A stretch of DNA of 64,000 nucleotides, from the NCBI GenBank assembly GCA_025352105.1, contig JANXUB010000045.1:1-64000 (forward strand). The letters are read 5' to 3'. This DNA is from Burkholderiales bacterium. Lineage in GTDB: Bacteria; Pseudomonadota; Gammaproteobacteria; Burkholderiales; Casimicrobiaceae. The notes under the pieces are model-generated. The model was not told the DNA's origin, did no database searches, and saw nothing but the letters and a program-made list of their open reading frames with translations. Within the stretch, counting starts at the first letter, position 1; every line of letters starts with the position of its first letter. Made by a program: the position numbers and the translations under genes. Below, piece after piece: positions 1-8,600 of this stretch.

Positions 1-1
1 T

Positions 2-124
2 TTGCTACAGCTGCTCTCGCTCACGCTGTTCGAGAAAACGACATTGCAAGACCTGCTGCAAGGGGCTACAACACGCGAAAACGACGCACTCTCGGCTAAC
101 CAATTGAATTTGTTCGAGTTTTAA
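2..124 (+). CDS. C-terminal fragment of a probable IS4-type transposase (5' end outside window)
   Basis: Frame 2 reads LLQLLSLTLFEKTTLQDLLQGATTRENDALSANQLNLFEF*. The '..LSLTLFEKT..' and terminal 'NQLNLFxF' pattern resembles IS4-family transposase C-termini as I remember them; only 40 codons visible. Confidence 0.5.
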   Translation: MLQLLSLTLFEKTTLQDLLQGATTRENDALSANQLNLFEF

Positions 125-149
125 CCGGACACTAGTGCCGAATCGATGC

Positions 150-216
150 AAAGTCGATAATTGCCATTTACCGCCTCTAGCCCCTTATCAAAGAGGGCTA
201 GGAAGAAAAGCTGTAT
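150..216 (+). repeat. Dispersed intergenic repeat family A, copy 1 (partial)
   Basis: GTCGATAATTGCCATTTACCGCCTCTAGCCCCTTATCAAAGAGGGCTAGGAAGAAAAGCTGTAT aligns with 52541-52605. Contains a CTAGCCC/GGGCTAG stem. Confidence 0.6.
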
Positions 217-242
217 CGCCCTGACGCAGCGCCTGCGTTCCA

Positions 243-842
243 TTGCAAAATGCAATGATGGCAGTCTCCTCCCCTACCCTTCTCGTTCAGCGCGCCGCCG
301 CCGGTGATTCCGATGCGATGCGCGCGCTTTTTTCGACGCTTTATCCCGACATCAAGCGCCTCGCGCGCAGCCGTCTTGCACAGGCCGGTGGCATCACTGG
401 ATTGAACGCAACGGCGCTGGTGCACGAGGGCTTCATGCGGATGGCCGAGCGCGAGGGCTTGCAAGGGCAAACGCGGCTGCAATTTTTCGCCTACATCGGC
501 AAAGTGTTGCGCTCGGTCGTGATCGACTACGTGCGCGAGCGCGACGCCGAGAAACGCGGCGGCGGGATGACGCTGATGACAATGTCGGCGGCCGACGCAA
601 CGCCTGCGCCGTGGATGGATGTCACCGATATGGTGGCGCTCGACGAGGCGCTGGATCAGCTGCAAAAGCTCGACCTACGGCTGTATCAGGTGATCGAGCT
701 GCATGTGTTTTCGGGCATGTCGCTGCAGGAGGTGGCCGACGAGCTGGGCGTCACGCTGCGCACGGTCAATCGCGACTTGCTGAAGGCGCGGGCGCTGTTG
801 TCGCGAACGCTGGGAGTGCCGACGCCGGATCCTGCAAATTGA
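243..842 (+). CDS. ECF-family RNA polymerase sigma factor (TIGR02999-like, partner of a Ser/Thr kinase)
   Basis: Sigma-70 region 2 (DSDAMRALFSTLYPDIKRLARSRL..FFAYIGKVLRSVVIDYVRERDAEKRGG) and region 4 HTH (MSLQEVADELGVTLRTVNRDLLKARALL). Confidence 0.9.
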   Translation: MQNAMMAVSSPTLLVQRAAAGDSDAMRALFSTLYPDIKRLARSRLAQAGGITGLNATALVHEGFMRMAEREGLQGQTRLQFFAYIGKVLRSVVIDYVRERDAEKRGGGMTLMTMSAADATPAPWMDVTDMVALDEALDQLQKLDLRLYQVIELHVFSGMSLQEVADELGVTLRTVNRDLLKARALLSRTLGVPTPDPAN

Positions 843-906
843 CGACAAGCTGTGTCCGTTCTGCGCTCATACATCGCCTCGGGCTTGCCATCATGTCTGA
901 ATTGAA

Positions 907-2541
907 ATGAGCGAACCGCTCGATTTAAAAACGATGGCGCAGGACACTTGGCAGCGGGTGTCGGACTTGTTCGACGAAGTCATCGAACTCGCCGAAGGTG
1001 ATCGCATCGCCTTCATTCGCAGACTGTGGGCAACAGAGCCACAAGTCGCGAGCGAGTTGGCCGCGCTTCTGGTCGCCGCCGCCAAAGTCGACAAGGCACC
1101 GACGCTTGCACAGGCTCCGTTTGATTCGATGCTGAGCGATGCGCTCGCCCGACAAAACGCTGCCAACGCAGCCTATCGCCCCGGTCAAAAATTCGGCGCG
1201 TGGACGCTCGAAGAGTGTATTGGTCAGGGCGGCATGGGTGAGGTCTGGCGGGCCAAGCGCAGCGATGGGCTGTACAAGGCCTCCGCTGCGTTAAAGCTCT
1301 TGCGTAGCGATCAATCGAGCGAAAAATTAAGCGCCCGCTTCCGTCGTGAACGGGTCGTTCTGGCGCGGCTCAACCACCCGAATATTGCTCGGCTGCTCGA
1401 TGCCGGCGTCGAACAACATCAAGCTTTCATCGTGCTTGAGTTGATCAACGGCATGCCGATGCTCGACTACGTGACGCAGCACACCAAAACCCTTGCCGAT
1501 CGTCTGCGCCTGATCCGCGATATCGCGCTCGCCGTGGAGCATGCGCATAGCCAACTGGTGCTGCATCGCGATCTGAAACCATCGAATGTTCTGGTCACGG
1601 CGGACGGCCAGATCAAGCTCCTGGATTTCGGCATTGCCGGTGTGCTCGATGACAGCGCCGACGAGCCGATGACCAAACTCACCCAGCTCACCGGACGCGG
1701 CCTGACGCTCGAATACGCCTCGCCCGAGCAAATTACCGGGGAGGCAACCGTCGCCGCGAGTGATGTTTATTCGCTCGGCGTGCTGCTGTTTCATCTGTGT
1801 ACTGGCAACCGTCCATTCGCCGCCAGCAGCACGCGCGCCGCGCTCGAATACGCGATGGTCAACACCGATCCGCCGCGCGCCTCCGCGAGCATCGCGACGA
1901 AAAATGCAGAACCGGCAAACCCCGCGCTCGCCGATCAAATTAATCCGCCGGTTGACGCCTATCGGCTGCGCGGCGATCTCGACGCCATCATCAGTCGTGC
2001 CATGCGTTTGACGCCCGCAGAGCGCTACCCCACTGCCGCAGCACTCGCCGCCGACCTCGATGCGTGGATGACACAGCGCCCGACCTCGATTCACGCTGGC
2101 GACCGCGCCCACGCCACGCGGCTTTGGTTCAAGCGACACTGGAAAATTGTCAGCGTCATCGCAGCGTCCGTTGTACTTGTTGTCGCTGCGCTCGGCGTCA
2201 GTTTGTGGCAAAGAAGCATCGCCATCGACAACGCTGAAGCAACAGCACGACAGCTTGACGGCGTGATGGCGCAACTGCCCGCGCTGGCCGCCATCGATGC
2301 CGAGACAACGATCGAAACCAAACGGCAATATTCAGCACTCTTGCTGCGCCTGAATCGGCCGACAGACGCGCTGACCGTGATTGATGACCTCGCGCCCGCA
2401 GTCGTCGCAAAATACGGCAAAGCAAGTCCGATTTACGCCAAGATTTTGCTTGGACGAAGCGCAGCTCTCGATGCACTTGGCCGCAACGATGAAGCCCTTG
2501 CCGCGCAACGTGAGGCTGCCCTCATCGTTCAAAGCCGATAA
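907..2541 (+). CDS. Eukaryotic-like serine/threonine protein kinase with one TM segment; C-terminal TPR region appears short
   Basis: IGQGGMGEVWRAKR (P-loop), HRDLKPSNVLV (catalytic loop), DFG, TM 'IVSVIAASVVLVVAALGVSLW'. Confidence 0.92.
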   Translation: MSEPLDLKTMAQDTWQRVSDLFDEVIELAEGDRIAFIRRLWATEPQVASELAALLVAAAKVDKAPTLAQAPFDSMLSDALARQNAANAAYRPGQKFGAWTLEECIGQGGMGEVWRAKRSDGLYKASAALKLLRSDQSSEKLSARFRRERVVLARLNHPNIARLLDAGVEQHQAFIVLELINGMPMLDYVTQHTKTLADRLRLIRDIALAVEHAHSQLVLHRDLKPSNVLVTADGQIKLLDFGIAGVLDDSADEPMTKLTQLTGRGLTLEYASPEQITGEATVAASDVYSLGVLLFHLCTGNRPFAASSTRAALEYAMVNTDPPRASASIATKNAEPANPALADQINPPVDAYRLRGDLDAIISRAMRLTPAERYPTAAALAADLDAWMTQRPTSIHAGDRAHATRLWFKRHWKIVSVIAASVVLVVAALGVSLWQRSIAIDNAEATARQLDGVMAQLPALAAIDAETTIETKRQYSALLLRLNRPTDALTVIDDLAPAVVAKYGKASPIYAKILLGRSAALDALGRNDEALAAQREAALIVQSR

Positions 2542-2600
2542 ACGGTTGATTTGCTGGAAACCGTTCCACTCGCCCAACACGCGACAGCGTTTATCGCGCC

Positions 2601-3515
2601 ATGATGGCTACACTTCCGCAGATGTTTGCCAATCACACACTCCACCGCATCAAAGCCAACGGTATCACGATCAACGTGCGCGTTGCAGATGACCGCAGCA
2701 AACCACCGCTCTTGTTGCTTCATGGTCATCCGCAAACGCATCTGATCTGGCACAAAGTCGAGCCTGAGCTAAGCAAGCACTTCAGCATCGTCGCCGCCGA
2801 TTTGCGCGGCTATGGTGACAGTGACAAACCAGCCTCTGATGCCAGCATGAATCACGCGCCGTACAGCAAGCGTGAGATGGCGAAGGACATGGTTGAGCTC
2901 ATGCGAGCGCTGGGCTTCGAGCGATTCAAAGTGCTCGCGCATGATCGTGGCGCGCGGGTAACGCATCGCATGCTGGTTGATCACGCTGACTCTGTCGAGC
3001 GCGCGACGCTGCTCGACATTGCACCGACGCTCGCGATGTATGAGCAGACTGACATGGAGTTTGCGCGAGCGTACTTTCACTGGTTTTTTTTGATTCAGCG
3101 CGAGCCAATGCCGGAGCGCATGATCGAGGCCGACCCGGAATTCTTCATCGAGAAAATGATGGGTAACAGGCATGCTGGCCTCTCGGCTTTCGCGCCCGAA
3201 GCGCTTGATGAGTACCGCCGTTGCATTCGCCTGCCCGGCATCAGTCACGCCATTTGTGAAGACTATCGCGCCGCGGCTACCATCGATCTAGATCACGACC
3301 GTGCTGATCGTGAAGCGGGGCGCAAGGTGACGCAGCCATTGCAAGTGCTTTGGGGCGCGAATGGCGTGATTGAAAAATGCTTCAAGCCGGTGGTCGAATG
3401 GCAGCGCGTCGCGATGAATGTGCGCGGTAGTTCGGTACCTTGCGGACACTACATTCCAGAAGAAGCGCCTGAAGCATTGATTGCAGCGGCGCTACCATTT
3501 TTGATCGACTCGTAG
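2601..3515 (+). CDS. Alpha/beta hydrolase, fluoroacetate/haloacetate dehalogenase-like
   Basis: HDRGARVTHR nucleophile elbow (Asp + two Arg spaced D-R-x-x-R), YFHWFF, EDYRAA, GHYIPEEAPE; overall haloacetate dehalogenase layout. Confidence 0.8.
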   Translation: MMATLPQMFANHTLHRIKANGITINVRVADDRSKPPLLLLHGHPQTHLIWHKVEPELSKHFSIVAADLRGYGDSDKPASDASMNHAPYSKREMAKDMVELMRALGFERFKVLAHDRGARVTHRMLVDHADSVERATLLDIAPTLAMYEQTDMEFARAYFHWFFLIQREPMPERMIEADPEFFIEKMMGNRHAGLSAFAPEALDEYRRCIRLPGISHAICEDYRAAATIDLDHDRADREAGRKVTQPLQVLWGANGVIEKCFKPVVEWQRVAMNVRGSSVPCGHYIPEEAPEALIAAALPFLIDS

Positions 3516-3645
3516 TCCAGTTGTTGGGTGGAGCTGTTGCATGCCAATCGCGTTCTTATAAAAAAATCGCGGTAGAACCGCTCCCACCAAAACACTCACT
3601 TGTTTTTCTTTTCCTTTCCCTTTTACTTGCGCGAAGAAAGTACAC

Positions 3646-4176
3646 ATGTCCGACGTCACAGAAATCCCGGAAGCAACTACCCCGTTCGAGCGCCGTGTTG
3701 CGGTCAGCATTGCGATTCTTGCAGCGGTGCTCGCGTTTGTTTCCATGCGCGGCGACAACGCCAAAACAGACTCGGGCTTGAAGACAACCGAAGCCGCAAA
3801 TCAGTGGGCGCTGTTTCAGGCAAAGGCAATTCGTGAGCACACGCTGAACGTGGAAATCAATATCCTGAATGCGATGAATCCATCGGCGCTCAACGTTGAG
3901 GTCGCCGACAAAACAAAGGCAACCGCAAAAGAAGAAATCGCACGCTACAAGACAGAACGTGACGGCATCAAAAAAGTGGCCGAAGGGCTTGTAAAAGAGG
4001 CAACCACTGCTTCCGCCATCAACGACCGTTGCGACCTCGGCGCGCTCTTCATGCAAATCGCAATCGTAATTCTGTCGGCGGCGATTTTGTCGCGACAGAA
4101 TTTGATGTTTTATGTCGGCGTAGCGATGGGCCTGGGTGGCGCATTGACGGGACTATCTTCACTCTTGATCTCTTAG
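3646..4176 (+). CDS. DUF4337-family membrane protein
   Basis: N-terminal TM, 'NQWALFQAKAIREHTLNVEINIL', two C-terminal TMs; typical DUF4337 architecture. Confidence 0.7.
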   Translation: MSDVTEIPEATTPFERRVAVSIAILAAVLAFVSMRGDNAKTDSGLKTTEAANQWALFQAKAIREHTLNVEINILNAMNPSALNVEVADKTKATAKEEIARYKTERDGIKKVAEGLVKEATTASAINDRCDLGALFMQIAIVILSAAILSRQNLMFYVGVAMGLGGALTGLSSLLIS

Positions 4177-4191
4177 TTTTTGGAACAAAAA

Positions 4192-5268
4192 ATGACACAC
4201 AGAATCGCAGTCATCGCCGGGGACGGTATAGGCAAAGAAACGATACCCGAAGGCATTCGCGTGCTCGAAGCCGCCGCCAAAAAATTCAACATCCCGTTGC
4301 AATTCGATCACTTCGACTTCGCGTCTTGGGACTACTACGAAAAGCACGGCCAGATGATGCCGGACGACTGGAAAGCGCAGATCGGCGGCCATGATGCGAT
4401 CTACTTCGGCGCGGTCGGCTGGCCGGAAAAAATCCCCGACCATGTGTCGCTCTGGGGCTCGCTGATTCTGTTCCGCCGCGAGTTTGATCAATACGTCAAT
4501 CTGCGCCCAGCGCGACTGATGCCCGGCGTGATCGCACCGGTCGTTAAGAAAGACGGCTCGCCGTATAAAGCCGGCGAGATTGATTTCTACATCGTGCGTG
4601 AAAACACCGAGGGCGAATATTCGAGCGTCGGTGGCCGCATGTTCCCCGGCACGGATCGCGAGTTCGTTTTGCAGGAGAGTGTGTTCACGCGCACCGGCGT
4701 TGACCGCATTCTGAAGTTCGCGTTTGACCTCGCTCAAAGCCGCCCGAAAAAGCACCTCACCAGCGCCACCAAGTCGAATGGCATTTCGATCTCGATGCCC
4801 TACTGGGACGAGCGCGTCGCCGAGATGACCAAAAATTATCCCGAACTCACTCAGGACAAATTTCACATCGATATCTTGTCCGCGCATTTCGTGCAACGCC
4901 CCGCTTTTTTTGACGTAGTGGTTGCAAGCAATTTGTTCGGCGACATTTTGAGCGATCTCGGCCCCGCCTGCACCGGCACCATCGGCATCGCGCCCAGCGC
5001 CAACATCAACCCCGAGCGTAAGTTCCCAAGCCTGTTCGAGCCCGTACACGGAAGCGCGCCCGACATTGCCGGGAAAGGCATTGCCAACCCCATCGGCCAG
5101 ATCTGGTGTGGCGCGATGATGCTCGAATGGCTCGGCTACAAGGCTGCACACGACGCCGTGCTGGCGGCTTGTGAAGCGAGCACGGCAAGCCGCTTAAAGA
5201 CCGGTGATCTCGGCGGAACCGCGACGACCGCCGACGTCGGCAAGTTCATCGCCGAGCAGCTTTCCTAA
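4192..5268 (+). CDS. ttuC: Tartrate dehydrogenase/decarboxylase (isopropylmalate dehydrogenase family)
   Basis: IAVIAGDGIGKETIPEG, AIYFGAVGWP, NTEGEYSSVGGR, NLFGDILSDLGPACTGTIGIAPSANINP, FEPVHGSAPDIAGKGIANP. Start taken at internal ATG 4192. Confidence 0.87.
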   Translation: MTHRIAVIAGDGIGKETIPEGIRVLEAAAKKFNIPLQFDHFDFASWDYYEKHGQMMPDDWKAQIGGHDAIYFGAVGWPEKIPDHVSLWGSLILFRREFDQYVNLRPARLMPGVIAPVVKKDGSPYKAGEIDFYIVRENTEGEYSSVGGRMFPGTDREFVLQESVFTRTGVDRILKFAFDLAQSRPKKHLTSATKSNGISISMPYWDERVAEMTKNYPELTQDKFHIDILSAHFVQRPAFFDVVVASNLFGDILSDLGPACTGTIGIAPSANINPERKFPSLFEPVHGSAPDIAGKGIANPIGQIWCGAMMLEWLGYKAAHDAVLAACEASTASRLKTGDLGGTATTADVGKFIAEQLS

Positions 5269-5357
5269 GGGAGCGCTAAACCAATTTCGCTTACGTCGAG
5301 CGTCCCGCCGAAAACGTTTCGTAAGTGAGCTGTGAGTCGATGCGAATCCGAGCGTTT

Positions 5358-5390
5358 GCAGGTCTGATCAACCTGCTTCCGGTTTTTTTT
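5358..5390 (+). terminator. Candidate intrinsic terminator downstream of ttuC
   Basis: GCAGGT-ctgatca-ACCTGC stem followed by ttccggTTTTTTTT. Confidence 0.5.
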
Positions 5391-5601
5391 GCGTGAAACA
5401 GCGCGGTTGTCGCCCGCCACTGACTTCATACCGTGCTCCGTGAGTCAGTCGCCGACCCGCTCAAACACTGCACGTCGCAGAGTGTGCGTTACCCCCCCAA
5501 GCAGATAACCGTTAACCGGGCGCTGGCGTCGGGAACGCACTCGTGTCGAAAACGAATCAGAGCGTGGGCGGCAGCGCAACAGCGCCGCCGCTAATCTACC
5601 A

Positions 5602-8600
5602 TCACGGAGGCTTCAACGTCTGGATGTAAGCCTCAATCTCGGAAAAGGACCGCGTGGCGCCAACGCCTAGCGCGCCTTGGGTGATCGCTGTTCCAGTCTG
5701 GCCCGCCAGTTTTCGCAGGATCATCAGGCCGTCAGTCATCGCGTCAACCTTGCCGTTACCGTCGACGTCAAGCAAGGGCAGGATGTCGAGCAGATAAGCG
5801 CTCATTGCCGGATCAGCAAACCGCGCTGCAGCAGCGCCCGTAGCGTTGCTCGTCAGCGACGTACCCGATAGCCCGAACAAGTAACGCAAGATCAGCAAAG
5901 CATCGTTCTCGGACATGTAGGAACCGTCGGCATCGATGTCTAGGATGCGAATCCCAATAGTTGAAAGTGCAAACGTCGCTCTGACCGTTGCAGCGCCGCC
6001 GATCGGAACCGTGCAGACACCCGTGCCGCTGCACGGGCCAAGCCAACCGGTAAACACCGAGCCAGCTACCGGTGTTGCCGATAGCACGACATTCGACCCG
6101 ACCACGTAGCTTGAGGTGCAGGTGGTACCGCAGGCAATCGCACCGTCCTGACTTGCGATTGTTCCTGTGCCGCTGCCGAACTTGTTCACCGTGAGTGAAC
6201 CGACCGTGCCGGTGACGATAGTGGTCGAGTCGGTGCCGAGGTTGTTAACAGCATTGCTCTCGGCTGCAACGGTGGTTACCGAGACTCGGTTGATTTGCGG
6301 TGAGCTTGCATTGGTCGCGACATTCACCGAAACGGTAACGGATGGATACGAAACCCCCGAGGCCAGCGCGTCACTACGAGTGCAGGTAGGCAAAACAGCG
6401 CAATTCCAGCCGTTGCCAGTCATCGCCGTAATGGTTAATCCGCTCGGTGCCGAATCGGACAATGTCACCAACGTTCCACCAGATTTGTCGCCACCACCCG
6501 AGTTAGACACGACGATGCTGTACTTCGCCCCAATCTGTCCGAGCGAAAAATTTCCGACGTGCGACTTGGCGACCGTCAGATCAGGCGCGGCGACGACCAC
6601 CGCTGCGTCAGTCGTCGTGTTGTTTCCTGTGTTGCTGTCGAAAGCGGCTCCGCTCACGGTGACACTGTTGACCAGCGGCGAACCTGCGTTGCCCGCTACG
6701 TTCGCGGTGATCGTGATCGCTGGGTAGCTAAAGCCGGCCGCCAGCAAATCAGAGCGCGTACAGGTCGGCAACGTTGTGCAGATCCAGCCAGTGCCGCCCA
6801 TGGCCGTGATGGCTAAGCCGGGGGGCGGCGTGTCAGTCAGCGTGACCAGACTGCCTGCGGGCTTGTCACCTGCGCCGACGTTGGTGACCAGCGCGGTAAA
6901 GCTCACGCCACTCTGTCCCTGCAAGAAGTTGCCCGCGTGCGATTTGGACACGGTCATATCCGATGGCACCACGATGATGGTGGAGTCGGCTGCGCTGTTA
7001 TTAGAGGCGTTGCTTTCGAGCGCCGTGGTGCTCACTGTCGCGCTGTTGACTTTGGGTGATGTCGCGTTGGCCGCCACCGACACGGTGACCGTGATCGGCG
7101 GATAGCTCGCGCCCGCAATCAGCACATCAGAGCGCGTGCAGATGGGTAGCGTCGTGCAGGTCCAGCCTCCACCACTCATCGCGGTGATGGTGAGCCCCGA
7201 AGGCGGCGTGTCTGCCACGGTCACTACGGCCGAGGCCAGTTTGTCGCCAAGTCCCGAGTTGCTCACGACAACAGAATACGTGGCACCGGTCTGACCTTGC
7301 GCGAAATTTCCGGCATGCGTTTTGGTAATGGTTAAATCGGGCGGAACCAATACGACGGTTGAATCAGAGGCACTGTTGTTGCCCGTATTGGTTTCAAGAG
7401 ACGCTGTCGTCACCGTGACACTGTTAGTTTGTGGCGATGTCGCATTTCCAGCCACCGTTACAGTGACGGTGACGGGCGGGTAACTTGAACCCGCAGCCAG
7501 CGCGTCGCTTCGCGTACAAGTCGGCAGTGTGGCGCAAGTCCAACCGCTACCGCTCATGGCGGTGACGGTTAATCCCGATGACGGCGAATCCACGAGCGAG
7601 ACTAGGCTTGCCGCCAGCTTGTCGCCTAGGCCTGAGTTGCTGACAACCACGCTGTAGGTAGCACCGACCTGCCCCTGCGAGAAGTCACCGACGTGCGATT
7701 TGGCCACCGTCAAATCGGGTGGCATCAGAATCACTGTCGAATCGGTTGCCGTATTGTTGGCTGTGTCCGCCTCGCCTGCGGTGGTGTTGACGGAAACGCT
7801 GTTGACTTGTGGCGACGTAGCACTGGTTGCAACCGTCACGGTAACCGTAATTGGCGGGTAGCTCGCGCCAGCGAGCAGCAAATCGGTGCGCGTACAGGAC
7901 GGCGGCGTGGTGCACGTCCAGCCAGCGCCGCTCATCGCAGTGATGGTCAGGCCGGATGGAGCCGTGTCAACGACGGTCACCAGCGCCGGGCTTGGCTTGT
8001 CCGACGCGCCTGAGTTGGTGACCGTGACTGTGTAGGTTGCGCCCACCTGACCCTGAGTAAAGCTGCCAGTGTGAGTTTTGGCGATGGTCAAATCAGCCAG
8101 CGGTGGCAAACCAATTTTCCACACACCGCGACCATGAGTGCCAATGCGCAATGTGCGCGAGGTGGGCTGAATGTCCATACCGAACACTGCGACTACCGGC
8201 AAATCTGTGCCGTACGGCGTCCAGGTCAAACCGCCATCGGTGGAGCCATAAACGCCGATGTCGGTCCCAGCAAACAGATTGTTGCCTTCGACTGGATCGA
8301 CCGCAAACGTGTTGATCGGCACGTCGGGAAGACCGCTATTAATGGCAGTGATAATCGGCGTCGTGTCTAGATTGGTGATTTTCCAGACATGCGACTGGCT
8401 CGCAGCAGTGCCGCCAAAGTAGCCCCCCAGTGCGATGTACGCGGTGTTTTTATTCGAAGGATCGAACTTGGCGCGGGCGACATATTTGGCGGGGATGCCA
8501 GCGGGCAACGCCGTCATCGGGTTGGCACCGGTGGTGGTGTAGAAAATTGTGCCGTTAACGCGGCCAAATATCCGGTAGTTATCATCCTGCGGAGACACTG

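Noticed and set aside
1327-2328. 333-aa ORF on the minus strand inside the kinase gene
   Set aside because: Antisense to a well-supported kinase; composition typical of mirrored GC-rich codons, no recognisable domain.
4159-5151. 330-aa minus-strand ORF inside ttuC
   Set aside because: Antisense to a clear tartrate dehydrogenase; no domain.
6197-8100. CRISPR-like periodicity in the 6-8 kb region
   Set aside because: Repeats are 378 bp, coding and diverged (DUF11 domains); no short direct repeats with spacers. No CRISPR array seen anywhere in the window.
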